A program made the translations under genes and the position numbers. DNA of 64,000 nucleotides. It comes from Candidatus Parcubacteria bacterium. Its GTDB lineage: Bacteria > Patescibacteriota > Saccharimonadia > Saccharimonadales > UBA4665. Every line of letters starts with the position of its first letter. Position 1 is the first letter of the stretch. Of the stretch, positions 40,012-48,519 are shown piece after piece. Under the pieces are notes generated by a model. It had not been told where the DNA came from. It saw only the letters and a program-made list of their open reading frames with translations, and ran no database searches. The DNA lies in the NCBI GenBank assembly GCA_023434325.1, contig JAEYSX010000002.1, positions 222,230-286,229 on the forward strand, written 5' to 3'.

Positions 40012-41115
40012 CTAGAAGAATCTGCGTACATCCACAATGGTAATTAATACTACCAGCAACAAAAGGAACACAAAACTCGTCCCTACGATGCGCTCCTCCA
40101 TCTCTTGCGAAAGGCGCTTACCGAAGATCCTAGAAAGTAACATAACGTAGAACCGGCCACCATCAAGCGCCGGGATCGGCAACACGTTCATGATAGCCAG
40201 GCTAAGCGAAATAATACCTACAATCAGCAGCACAAACTGGATGCCAAGCAAACTGCCGTCACGAAGCACCACTACAATACCTACCGGGCCTGCAACTTGC
40301 TCGCTTGCCTTGGTAGTGTCGCCCTGGAACAGTGCACCAAGTGCCGTGCCCAAGCCCTTAAAGGTCGCCTCGGTAAACTGAGCAATCAATCCTACTGCCT
40401 GAACTGGCGCAGACCAAGTGGCTCGCGTCATCGTAAACTCGGCTGGCGAAAGACCTAGGTATCCTCGATCTTTAGCTTCCTCGACGCTACGTAGTTTTAC
40501 CGAAGTTGCAAGATTCTCGCCATTACGCTGGTACTCAACGACCACCTCTTGTCCGGCGAACTGCTTGGTTAAATCTGGCAACTGTGCAGCACTAGAAACG
40601 GGCTGCACATCGCCCTGAGGGCCAATCGCCCTTAGGTGATCGCGCGTTTCTAGGCCCGCATTGGCGGCAGGCGAACCCGGCTCAACATAACCAATCAGGA
40701 TGTTGCGCTGAATAACCTTCGTGTCGCTCTTAACCGAGTACTGATTGTCAATCAGCTGTGGCATGCCAATCCATGCCAGCGCCGTAAAGATCACAAAGGC
40801 CGCCAACAGGTTCATACCCACGCCTGCGAGCATAATCTTAGCCTTGGTCTTAAACGAAGCCGCGCCAAAGCTTCCTTCGCCGGTCGCGCTATCTGCCTCG
40901 CCCTTTAGCTTTACAAAGCCACCAATCGGCAGCCAGTTTAGACTAAAGATAAACCCGGACTTTGTTTTGCGCTTCCACGCTTGCGGTGGAAAACCGATAC
41001 CAAATTCCTCTACCTTAACGCCGTTGCGGCGGGCGGCCAAAAAGTGACCCCACTCATGCAAGACTACAAGCCCAACAAACAGGAGTATCCCCAATATAAG
41101 CAGTAAAATAGACAT
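40012..41115 (-). CDS. rseP: Site-2 protease, RseP family (M50)
   Basis: Intramembrane zinc protease that cuts membrane-bound regulators or signal peptides. The 367-residue product has the active site HEWGH (H20, E21, H24) in the first TM helix, GFPPQAWKRKTKSG after it, one PDZ domain (about 125-215) and the second catalytic motif NVLPIPALDGGR in a later TM helix. GAGAGGG precedes the ATG. It follows uppS on the same strand, as in many bacteria where uppS, cdsA, dxr and rseP cluster; cdsA and dxr are missing here. Confidence 0.95.
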   Translation of the reverse strand: MSILLLILGILLFVGLVVLHEWGHFLAARRNGVKVEEFGIGFPPQAWKRKTKSGFIFSLNWLPIGGFVKLKGEADSATGEGSFGAASFKTKAKIMLAGVGMNLLAAFVIFTALAWIGMPQLIDNQYSVKSDTKVIQRNILIGYVEPGSPAANAGLETRDHLRAIGPQGDVQPVSSAAQLPDLTKQFAGQEVVVEYQRNGENLATSVKLRSVEEAKDRGYLGLSPAEFTMTRATWSAPVQAVGLIAQFTEATFKGLGTALGALFQGDTTKASEQVAGPVGIVVVLRDGSLLGIQFVLLIVGIISLSLAIMNVLPIPALDGGRFYVMLLSRIFGKRLSQEMEERIVGTSFVFLLLLVVLITIVDVRRFF

Positions 41116-41145
41116 GAACCCTCTCTTATAACTATCAGTCGGTTG

Positions 41146-41847
41146 CTATACGCCAAAGCGCCTTTGGCGACGATTGTACTCTTCTATAATATCGGCTACG
41201 TCTTGTTTTGTCATGTCCGGCCAGTACTTTTTTAGAAAATACAGCTCACTGTAACTGGCTCGCCAAAGCATAAAATTGCTCAAACGCTGTTCGCCAGAGG
41301 TACGCACAATCATATCAAGCGGCGGCGCATCAGGCGCGTACAAACGCTTCGCGATTGCCTCTTCGGAAATTTCGGACGCGCTCAGACCATCCTCGACACA
41401 CTTACGCGCTGCGTCAGCAATCTCGCGGTGGCCGCCATAGTTAAAGCAGATTAGTACCGTGCCCTTAGTCAGGCGTTTCGTCGACTCTTCGGCTTTTTCT
41501 ATCGCAGTGATAATCTTGTCGTTTAATCCCTCTCGATGACCGATTATACGCAGACGTATACCGTTCTTGATGAAATGCTTCAGGTCGTTCGTTATAGCGC
41601 GTATAACGAGCTTCATTAAATGCGATACTTCTTTTTTTTCGCGCTGCCAATTCTCGGTCGAAAAGGCGTAAACCGAAACAAACTTAATACCCTGTTCAAA
41701 GCTCCCCTGTATCACCTCTTGCAGCGCGCTATAGCCCGCCAAATGGCCGTCAAACTCAGGCAAACCGTGTTGACGCGCCCATCGGCGGTTGCCATCCAAT
41801 ATAAAACCAACGTGGTTAGGCACCACCCTTATACTATCTTCTTCCAT
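41146..41847 (-). CDS. uppS: Isoprenyl transferase (undecaprenyl diphosphate synthase type)
   Basis: cis-Prenyltransferase that builds the C55 carrier lipid for wall synthesis. The 233-residue protein has FILDGNRRWARQHG (16-29, with the catalytic Asp), the FSTENWQREKKEV block and the C-terminal DMIVRTSGEQRLSNFMLWRASYSELYF signature, which holds the Arg-x-Ser and Glu residues for IPP. Start and end match family length. Between frr and rseP on the minus strand. Confidence 0.96.
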   Translation of the reverse strand: MEEDSIRVVPNHVGFILDGNRRWARQHGLPEFDGHLAGYSALQEVIQGSFEQGIKFVSVYAFSTENWQREKKEVSHLMKLVIRAITNDLKHFIKNGIRLRIIGHREGLNDKIITAIEKAEESTKRLTKGTVLICFNYGGHREIADAARKCVEDGLSASEISEEAIAKRLYAPDAPPLDMIVRTSGEQRLSNFMLWRASYSELYFLKKYWPDMTKQDVADIIEEYNRRQRRFGV

Positions 41848-41861
41848 AAGTAAAACCCGGG

Positions 41862-42413
41862 TTACAGGGTCATTATTTCGGTTTCTTTGGCCTTTGCTGC
41901 CGTATCGATGTCCGCTTTTACCTTGGTAACGGCTTCTTCGACTTGCTTTTGCAGGCGCTTGGCGTCATCTTCGCCAATCATTTTGTCTTTTTTGGCTTTG
42001 TCGATAGCATCCATGGCGTCGTGACGAATGCTACGAACACCGACCATTGTGTCCTCTACCTTGCTGCCCAAAGTCTTGGCCAGCTCGCGCCGACGCTCCT
42101 CGGTCAGTGGTGGGATCGGCACGCGCACTACGCGGCCGTCGTCCATGGGGTTAAGCCCCAGAGTTGGATTATCGCGTATAGCACTGGCAATTGCCTGTAT
42201 GTTATTCGGGTCAAAAGGTGTAATCTGCAACAGCTGAGCTTCGGGAGCAACCACGTTTGCAACCTGGTTTAGTGGCATGTCCGCGCCGTAAGCTTTTACC
42301 ATTATGCCGTCCAACATGCTTGCGCTAGCGCGGCCAGTCCGCACCTTCTTTAGCTCCTCGCCAAAGCGCACGACAGCTTGCTTCATTTTTTCTTCGTATT
42401 GCTTGATATCCAT
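41862..42413 (-). CDS. frr: Ribosome recycling factor
   Basis: Splits post-termination ribosomes with EF-G. The 183-residue protein begins MDIKQYEEKMKQAVVRFGEE and has LKKVRTGRASASMLDGI, PLNQVANVVAPEAQLLQITP and the C-terminal helix KVKADIDTAAKAKETEIM. I chose the ATG at 42413, with AGGAA upstream; the longer open frame from 42470 has no support. uppS follows 14 bases after the stop, as in many genomes. Confidence 0.96.
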   Translation of the reverse strand: MDIKQYEEKMKQAVVRFGEELKKVRTGRASASMLDGIMVKAYGADMPLNQVANVVAPEAQLLQITPFDPNNIQAIASAIRDNPTLGLNPMDDGRVVRVPIPPLTEERRRELAKTLGSKVEDTMVGVRSIRHDAMDAIDKAKKDKMIGEDDAKRLQKQVEEAVTKVKADIDTAAKAKETEIMTL

Positions 42414-42514
42414 ATAATTCCTGTAATTAGTACCTATCAGTGTATAACAAAAGTACAGAGGAGAACACAAGCCAGCGGCATTCTCCGTTACCTTCCGTAT
42501 TTCGCGGATAAGAA

Positions 42515-42546
42515 AAAACCACCTCGCTAATAGGAGGTGGTTTTTA
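42515..42546 (-). terminator. Intrinsic terminator after tsf
   Basis: On the minus strand AAAAACCACCTC, loop of 8, GAGGTGGTTTTTT: a 12-bp stem with T run, 8 bases after the tsf stop. Confidence 0.88.
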
Positions 42547-42554
42547 CCGTTAGA

Positions 42555-43154
42555 CTATTCGCTAACTTCGCCCAGAGCCATGCGGTTAAAGCGGCGAACA
42601 ACGATGTTCTCGCCAAGGCGAGCATTGTGTTCTTTTACAAAGTCGCCAACGGTCTGGTCGGGGTTCTTGATAAACGGCTGGTCAAGCAAGCAGCGCTCAG
42701 AAAAGTACTTCTTAAGCATGCCGTCAACGATCTGGGCGACCATGTTTTCTGGCTTGCCTTCGGCCTTGACCTTCTCGGTAAACTCAACCCGGACAGCCTC
42801 GCGGTCGGCCTCAGGGATGTCGTCAGCGCTTACGTACATCGGGCTGCTGGCGGCAATGTGCATAGCGATGTCCTTAACCAAGTCGGTAAAGATCTCGTTA
42901 CGAGCCACAAAGTCAGTCTCGCAGTTAACCTCTACCACTACACCGATGCGGCTGTCGTGGTTGTAGGTACCAATGATACCGGCGCGAACCTCACGCTCAC
43001 CGCGCTTTTCAGCCTTGGTCATGCCCTTTTTGCGCATCTCGCCCAATGCTGCGTCAAAGTCGCCGTTGGCTTCTTCGAGCGCCCTTTTGGCGTCGGTCAT
43101 GCCAACACCTGTTAGTTCGCGCAATCGTTTAATTTCTGCGATATCTATTGCCAT
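42555..43154 (-). CDS. tsf: Elongation factor Ts
   Basis: Guanine nucleotide exchange factor for EF-Tu. From the ATG at 43154 (AAAGGAA 8 bases before it) the product is 199 residues. The N-terminal UBA-like domain is KRLRELTGVGMTDAKRAL, and the core keeps the TDFVARN exchange motif. It is shorter than E. coli EF-Ts (283 residues), having a single core subdomain as in other short forms. Follows rpsB, the usual order. Confidence 0.96.
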   Translation of the reverse strand: MAIDIAEIKRLRELTGVGMTDAKRALEEANGDFDAALGEMRKKGMTKAEKRGEREVRAGIIGTYNHDSRIGVVVEVNCETDFVARNEIFTDLVKDIAMHIAASSPMYVSADDIPEADREAVRVEFTEKVKAEGKPENMVAQIVDGMLKKYFSERCLLDQPFIKNPDQTVGDFVKEHNARLGENIVVRRFNRMALGEVSE

Positions 43155-43251
43155 CTTTGATGTTCCTTTCTTATTTAAGAGATTCACCACTCCACACCAA
43201 CGAATCAAATTCTATTGTAAGCGAATGCCCGCCGCGGAGTCGTGGAGATAA

Positions 43252-43986
43252 CTACTGCTTCTTTTCTTCGTCTTTGTCGGTGCTGGTCTTGGCGACTTTT
43301 GCCTTACCGGCTTCGATAGCTTGCTTAAGGTAGCTAGCAACCAATTTGACGGTCTTGATAGCGTCATCGTTGCACGGAACTGGGTACGTGACAGAAGTCG
43401 GGTCGGCGTTAGTGTCAACCAACGCAACGATTGGCAGACCAAGCTTGCGAGCTTCTTTAACAGCGTTTACATCTGCAGTAATGTCAAAGATAAACACAAC
43501 ACCAGGCTTAGCGGCCATGTTCTTGATACCGCCGTAAATGTTGTTCATGTCATCGATTTCTTCCTGGAAGCGCTGAATCTCAAGCTTGGAGTACTTGTTG
43601 GCTAGCTCACCAGAAGCCATCTTTTCTTCGAGGTTCTTGAGGTGCTTAACGCGGCCGCTGATAGTTGGCCAGTTAGTCAACATACCACCAAGCCAACGCT
43701 CGGTTACAAAAGGCTGGCCTACTTCTACCGCCAATTCCTTAACGATGTCTTGAGTCTGGCGCTTGGTCGAGACCAAAAGAACTTGCTTGCCGCTTGCAAC
43801 GGTGTCGGCGACAATATCAAGAGCTTGCTCCATCTTGTTGACCGTTTGAGTCAAGTCAATAATGTGACTGCCCTCGCGCTTGGAGTGGATGTACTGAGCC
43901 ATCTTTGGGTGCCAACGGCTGGTCTTGTGACCAAAATGCGCGCCGGCCTCTAACAGTTGTTTAATGTCTACATCAACAGTAGCCAT
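43252..43986 (-). CDS. rpsB: 30S ribosomal protein uS2
   Basis: A 244-residue uS2. It starts [20 protein letters not shown] with [20 protein letters not shown], and has [16 protein letters not shown] and [21 protein letters not shown] charged Lys/Glu/Asp-rich tail ends the protein. The ATG at 43986 is preceded by AAAGGA at 12 bases; the longer open frame upstream is not coding. rpsB-tsf is an operon ended by the terminator at 42515. Confidence 0.97.
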   Translation of the reverse strand: MATVDVDIKQLLEAGAHFGHKTSRWHPKMAQYIHSKREGSHIIDLTQTVNKMEQALDIVADTVASGKQVLLVSTKRQTQDIVKELAVEVGQPFVTERWLGGMLTNWPTISGRVKHLKNLEEKMASGELANKYSKLEIQRFQEEIDDMNNIYGGIKNMAAKPGVVFIFDITADVNAVKEARKLGLPIVALVDTNADPTSVTYPVPCNDDAIKTVKLVASYLKQAIEAGKAKVAKTSTDKDEEKKQ

Positions 43987-44110
43987 ATATTTTGTGGTCC
44001 TTTCTCTTCGGTTTGGGTACCTAGTGATGCCTACATAGCTGGTCACCAGGAGGATTCGTCCCCAACCTGCTTAATTAATTACCCTGTTATTATACCAGAC
44101 GGCTTAACTC

Positions 44111-44139
44111 TTTACAATCAATATAAAAACAGATACAAT
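44111..44139 (+). promoter_or_regulatory. rpmE promoter
   Basis: TTTACA (44111-44116), 17-base spacer, TACAAT (44134-44139), then 9 bases to the ATG. The leader, if any, is only one to three bases long. Confidence 0.6.
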
Positions 44140-44148
44140 GGGCGGGAT

Positions 44149-44496
44149 ATGAAGAAAACAATTCACCCTAAGAACTATCGCCCAGTCGTGTTTGAGGACC
44201 TCAACAACGGCTTTAAATTCATCACCCGCTCTACCGTGGCTACCGAAGAAACCGTCAAATGGGAAGACGGTAACGAGTACCCATTAGTTAAGGTGCACAT
44301 CACCAGCCAATCCCACCCCTTCTTTACCGGCGAAGAGCGCATCGTGGACATCGAAGGTCGCGTTGACAAGTTTAAGGCTCGTGCCGAGGCTGCAACCAAG
44401 GCTCGCGAAGCTCGCATGAACGCTGCTAAAAAGCAGGCCGCACGCGCAGCTGCTAAGGCCGAAAAAGCCGAAGCCAAGAAGCAGACCTCTAAGTAG
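44149..44496 (+). CDS. rpmE: 50S ribosomal protein bL31, zinc-free type B
   Basis: A 115-residue bL31. The first 80 residues ([40 protein letters not shown]) match the type B form and contain no Cys, so it does not bind zinc. In many bacteria this form replaces the Cys-containing one under zinc shortage; here it appears to be the normal gene. A Lys/Ala-rich tail of about 35 residues extends the C-terminus, as often in this phylum. Single-gene unit with promoter and terminator. Confidence 0.95.
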   Translation: MKKTIHPKNYRPVVFEDLNNGFKFITRSTVATEETVKWEDGNEYPLVKVHITSQSHPFFTGEERIVDIEGRVDKFKARAEAATKAREARMNAAKKQAARAAAKAEKAEAKKQTSK

Positions 44497-44508
44497 CTGC
44501 TCGTAATC

Positions 44509-44543
44509 AAAAAACCGCCCGGGATTTTCTCTGGCGGTTTTTT
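44509..44543 (+). terminator. Intrinsic terminator after rpmE
   Basis: AAAAAACCGCC, 13-base loop, GGCGGTTTTTT: an 11-bp stem with T run, 12 bases after the stop. The prfA -10 box begins ten bases later. Confidence 0.9.
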
Positions 44544-44566
44544 GTATCAATGTATACTGGGAAGAT

Positions 44567-45625
44567 ATGGAACAAAAAGAACAAGCCCTCCGACAAGAAT
44601 TAGAGCAATTAGCCAAACGGCTCGAAGACCCCGATATCTACAGCTCCAAGGAGTACCCCAAGCTTGCCAAACGGCGAACACAATTGGAGTCTACGATCGG
44701 TTTGTTCGAGGAACGCGCCCGCCTACGCAAAAGTAAAGCCGAGGCGGAGGCCATGGCCAATGGCGATGACGCTGAGCTTGCCGAGCTCGCCAAAAGCGAA
44801 CTAGCAGAGCTAAGTGAACAAATGACCGCCAACGACACCGCCCTACAAGAAGCGCTGACGCCAAAAGACCCCAACGACGAAAAAGATGTGATTGTCGAAA
44901 TCCGCGGCGCTGCCGGCGGCGATGAGGCCAGCCTGTTTGCTGGCGATCTGTACCGTATGTACGCCCGCTGGGCCGAGCGGCACAATTACAAACTCGAACT
45001 CCTTAACGAAAGCCCGTCCGAGGCTGGCGGCTTTAAAGAAATCATCTTTGCCGTGCGCGGCGAGGACATGTACAAACAGCTCAAATTCGAGGCCGGCGTG
45101 CACCGCGTCCAGCGCGTGCCTGTTACCGAGAGCCAGGGCCGTATCCATACCTCCACTTCTACCGTGAGTGTGCTGCCCGAGGCAGAAGAAACCGACATCG
45201 AAATCAAGGACTCCGACCTACGGATAGACGTTTTCCGCGCTGGCGGACACGGCGGACAAAGCGTTAACACCACCGACTCGGCCGTGCGTATCACCCACCT
45301 GCCAACAGGATTAGTGGTCGCCAACCAAGACGAAAAATCCCAGATCAAAAACAAAGCCAAGGCGCTCAGTGTGCTTAGGTCTCGTCTGCTCCAAAACAAA
45401 ATCGAAGAAGAACAAAAGCAACTTAGTAATGCACGCAAGGCGCTCATCGGCAGCGGCGACCGTAGCGAAAAGATCCGTACCTACAACTTCCCGCAAGATC
45501 GCATAACCGACCACCGTATTGGTTACTCGCGTAGTAACATTCCCGGCGCTCTGAGTGGTGATATCGATGACCTCATCGAAAAGCTCGCAGAATACGAACG
45601 CCAGCTCATTAACCAAGAAACATGA
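44567..45625 (+). CDS. prfA: Peptide chain release factor 1
   Basis: Terminates at UAG and UAA. The 352-residue protein has the RF1 tripeptide PVT ([19 protein letters not shown]) and the GGQ loop ([15 protein letters not shown]). Helical N-terminal domain 1-100. TATACT lies 8 bases before the ATG, so the mRNA is probably leaderless. Its stop overlaps the prmC start (ATGA); PrmC methylates the Gln of the GGQ loop. Confidence 0.97.
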   Translation: MEQKEQALRQELEQLAKRLEDPDIYSSKEYPKLAKRRTQLESTIGLFEERARLRKSKAEAEAMANGDDAELAELAKSELAELSEQMTANDTALQEALTPKDPNDEKDVIVEIRGAAGGDEASLFAGDLYRMYARWAERHNYKLELLNESPSEAGGFKEIIFAVRGEDMYKQLKFEAGVHRVQRVPVTESQGRIHTSTSTVSVLPEAEETDIEIKDSDLRIDVFRAGGHGGQSVNTTDSAVRITHLPTGLVVANQDEKSQIKNKAKALSVLRSRLLQNKIEEEQKQLSNARKALIGSGDRSEKIRTYNFPQDRITDHRIGYSRSNIPGALSGDIDDLIEKLAEYERQLINQET

Positions 45626-46443
45626 ACGTACAAGATTTTATAAAAATCTCGACCGCCACCCTACAACAAGCGGGCGTCGAGAGCGCGCGCCTTGATGCAA
45701 TCATCCTACTCGAGGACGCCTTGCAACGTGATCGCAGCTACTTACTTGCCCATCCCGAGCACGAAATCCCAAGTCTAACAGAGGTAGAACTGAACACAAA
45801 AATTGCGCAACGTACACATCACATCCCCCTCGCCTACATACGCGGCAAGGTAGAGTTTTACGGCAGAACGTTTGGCGTAACCGACCACGTTCTGGTGCCT
45901 CGCCCCGAAACCGAAACAATTATCACCCTCCTCGAGCAATACGTCAATCACGACATAGAAGAGAATATTATCGACGTCGGCACCGGTTCGGGAGCCATCG
46001 CAATCACCGCTCAACTTGATCTACCAAGCGCCCACACCGTGGCAACAGATATCGACACAAAGGCGCTCGCGGTAGCCAAAGGTAACGCTCAAAGATTAGG
46101 CGCATCAGTGCAATTCTTGCAGGGCGACTTGCTAGAGCCAATTAGCAATCTTGTTTTTGATCACGCCCCGATCATCGTTACCAACCTACCCTATGTCCCT
46201 GAATCCTACGAGATCAATCAAGCCGCAAAGCACGAGCCCGAACATGCACTCTTTAGCGGTGCGGACGGGCTCGATCTGTATCGAAAACTATGGACACAAA
46301 TAGCAAACTTGCCCACACCACCGTTATACGTGTTTACCGAGTCGCTCTCTAGTCAACACGGCCAGTTGATAGAATTAGCCCGCGAAGCTGGTTTTGAGCT
46401 TTTGACGTCCCAAGATCTTATTCAGGTATTCAAGCGTACCTAG
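45622..46443 (+). CDS. prmC: Release factor glutamine methyltransferase PrmC
   Basis: Methylates the GGQ glutamine of RF1 and RF2. The 273-residue protein has the helical N-terminal domain and the SAM domain with motif [17 protein letters not shown] and the RPETE block. The catalytic NPPY motif reads NLPY here ([10 protein letters not shown]), with the second residue changed but Asn, Pro and Tyr kept. Coupled to prfA by a four-base overlap and ends six bases before the opposing htrA stop. Confidence 0.95.
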   Translation: MNVQDFIKISTATLQQAGVESARLDAIILLEDALQRDRSYLLAHPEHEIPSLTEVELNTKIAQRTHHIPLAYIRGKVEFYGRTFGVTDHVLVPRPETETIITLLEQYVNHDIEENIIDVGTGSGAIAITAQLDLPSAHTVATDIDTKALAVAKGNAQRLGASVQFLQGDLLEPISNLVFDHAPIIVTNLPYVPESYEINQAAKHEPEHALFSGADGLDLYRKLWTQIANLPTPPLYVFTESLSSQHGQLIELAREAGFELLTSQDLIQVFKRT

Positions 46444-46448
46444 ACTAA

Positions 46449-47663
46449 CTAGCTACTGGGTGCAGCCTCAAGCGTGACATCGATATTCTGTTCTTTGCCA
46501 TCGCGCAGGATAGTCATTTTTACCTTGTCGCCGACTTTATGTTTGTTTACTAGCGACGACAAACTGTTTGTCTGATCGACCGCCTTGTCGTCAATCTTAG
46601 TGATGATGTCACCCGCCTTGAGGCCGGCCTTCTCTGCCGGGCCACCTTCTACGAGTGGGTTGCCGCCGATAATAGCCGGTGGCGCGATATATGCACCGCG
46701 CTTGACGCTTAAACCGTACTGTTCGGCAACGTCATTGGTAATAGGGATATAAATGACCCCGATATATGGACGCTGCAACTTGCCCGTTTGCTTAACCGAG
46801 TCAATTAAACCCGACACGTCGTTAATGGGTATCGCAAAACCTATATTCTGCGCCCCGCCTGCCGCTACAGCCGTGTTAATACCAATCACTTCGCTGTTAA
46901 CATTTACGAGTGGACCGCCGGAATTACCAGGGTTGATAGCGGTATCAGTCTGAAAAAGATTCTCTAGATTCTCGCTACCCCGGGAATCCGAAGCCTGAAC
47001 ACTACGGCCATATCCGGAAATTATTCCTGATGTAACCGTGTTTTGGAACTGCCCCAGCGCGTTACCAATTGCCACAACCGGATCGCCCACCTGCATCTTA
47101 GAAGAGTCACCAATCTTTGCAGGTGTTAATTTTCTGCCATCGGTGTTGTTGATCTTAAGGAACGCAATGTCCAAACTGTCGCGGCTGGCAGTGCGACCGA
47201 CAACGCTCACATCGTCAAACTCCGTACCGTCCGACAGGATAACCCGCACGCCGCTCGTACCGGTCGGCACAACGTGGCGATTGGTCAGTATCAGGCCGTC
47301 CTCAGTCAAAATGATTCCCGTGCCAGCCCCTTCGCTCTCGCTCGGCCCAAAAAAGCCCTGTGTAGTCGCTTTGGTCTCGATAGACACCACGCTCTTGCCT
47401 ACATCGTCGGCAATCTTGCCAATTAAATCACCATGCTCCTGCAGCACCACCTGCTGCTTTTCGGCTGTATCCGTCATAAGCGAGCTGCTATTCTTCGCAA
47501 ATAGCCCACCCACAAAACCGCTACTCGTACTCACAATAATTAATAAAGCTATCGCTAAAAATCGTACCTTGGGGTGCTCGGGACCTAAAGGCGGCCTCGG
47601 ACTCACTGGCTGTCGTTGCTCAAACAAGTCAGCCTTCTTTGAGGTGTCTGGATTGTCTTGCAT
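46449..47663 (-). CDS. htrA: S1C serine protease HtrA/DegP type, membrane-anchored
   Basis: A 404-residue protease for quality control of exported proteins. One TM helix (VRFLAIALLIIVSTSSGFVGG, about 33-53) anchors it with the catalytic part outside. Triad: H130 (TNRHVV), D165 (SLDIAFLK), S248 (NPGNSGGPL). One PDZ domain covers about 300-400. TATAAT lies 6 bases before the ATG with no Shine-Dalgarno, so the start is probably leaderless, and a palindrome covers the -35 position. Confidence 0.96.
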   Translation of the reverse strand: MQDNPDTSKKADLFEQRQPVSPRPPLGPEHPKVRFLAIALLIIVSTSSGFVGGLFAKNSSSLMTDTAEKQQVVLQEHGDLIGKIADDVGKSVVSIETKATTQGFFGPSESEGAGTGIILTEDGLILTNRHVVPTGTSGVRVILSDGTEFDDVSVVGRTASRDSLDIAFLKINNTDGRKLTPAKIGDSSKMQVGDPVVAIGNALGQFQNTVTSGIISGYGRSVQASDSRGSENLENLFQTDTAINPGNSGGPLVNVNSEVIGINTAVAAGGAQNIGFAIPINDVSGLIDSVKQTGKLQRPYIGVIYIPITNDVAEQYGLSVKRGAYIAPPAIIGGNPLVEGGPAEKAGLKAGDIITKIDDKAVDQTNSLSSLVNKHKVGDKVKMTILRDGKEQNIDVTLEAAPSS

Positions 47664-47669
47664 AGCTGT

Positions 47670-47707
47670 ATTATATCCCTCCCAATCTGAGAATTACCTT
47701 AGTAATT
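47670..47707 (-). promoter_or_regulatory. htrA promoter with operator palindrome
   Basis: -10 TATAAT (47670-47675), 6 bases before the ATG. The inverted repeat AATTAC-N4-GTAATT (47692-47707) lies exactly where the -35 would be, fitting a regulator site. Confidence 0.5.
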
Positions 47708-47730
47708 ATTATACCGCAAACATGCCGGCA

Positions 47731-48498
47731 CTACCGCAGCAACTCGCGCACCGTGCTTACCACATTAACAGTAAGCGAGATCACGACTGCAGCGATAATT
47801 GCACTGGTCGTAGCCAAGATTTCAGCACGTACAAGCTTAGAGAGCTTGTCATTGTGATCAAGATAATACAGTACCGCTAAGCCGTAACCAACGGCCACCA
47901 ACAATAGCGTCGGCTGGGCGATCGGACCGTAAAACAATAACCAGTGCCCCAGCACCCATGTAAGAGCGGCTGCAAAGAACGCCCATAGGTATGATAATAG
48001 CTTGGCATACGGCTCATCAAAGCTATCAAAGAAGTGACGAGCTGACAAGTAACAAACAGTTGCCGCCGACAATACGATCCAATACAGAGGACTGCCGCCC
48101 CACTCCATAAATACGGCACTCAGCCCCAAAAGCAATCCGGCCATCGCCTGTACTGCCACCATAAGCGATCCGCTAGCCGGCTTGATCACTACCAACCACA
48201 GCGCATACACGCCTGCCCAAATTAACTGCATGAGCTGCGTGTCGGCGTGAGCCATAAACACCAATAACGACACGCTTACGATGATATCGACGGAGTTGTA
48301 ACGAACTAGCGCCGGCCAAAACCTAGGTCTGACTGCCAGCATTCGCCACTTACTCAGAAGCACCAGCGCTAGCGCGATATGCGCAAAATCGATCCGAACC
48401 AATACAAAAACCAGCAATACCAGAACTAAGTTAGAAATAACGTGAGCTAGGCGTGAAAACCCCTTAGCTGGTTTGAGTCGGTTAATCAGCGGCCGCAT
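47731..48498 (-). CDS. Polytopic membrane protein of unknown function
   Basis: A 255-residue protein with about seven or eight hydrophobic helices, including LVLVLLVFVLVRIDFAHIAL, YNSVDIIVSVSLLVFMAH, PLYWIVLSAATVCYLSARHF and ILATTSAIIAAVVISLTVNVV. I see no catalytic motif and no transporter signature. GAGG is about 4 bases before the ATG. It lies between htrA and the LCP gene, all on the minus strand. Confidence 0.75.
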   Translation of the reverse strand: MRPLINRLKPAKGFSRLAHVISNLVLVLLVFVLVRIDFAHIALALVLLSKWRMLAVRPRFWPALVRYNSVDIIVSVSLLVFMAHADTQLMQLIWAGVYALWLVVIKPASGSLMVAVQAMAGLLLGLSAVFMEWGGSPLYWIVLSAATVCYLSARHFFDSFDEPYAKLLSYLWAFFAAALTWVLGHWLLFYGPIAQPTLLLVAVGYGLAVLYYLDHNDKLSKLVRAEILATTSAIIAAVVISLTVNVVSTVRELLR

Positions 48499-48519
48499 AT
48501 AACCTCAGTCACATTCATA

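Noticed and set aside
42414..42470. Upstream extension of frr (MCSPLYFCYTLIG...)
   Set aside because: Not family-like; the ATG at 42413 matches the usual frr N-terminus and has a ribosome site.
47038..47880. 280-codon plus-strand open frame over the htrA start
   Set aside because: Opposite to htrA with its catalytic motifs; shadow frame.
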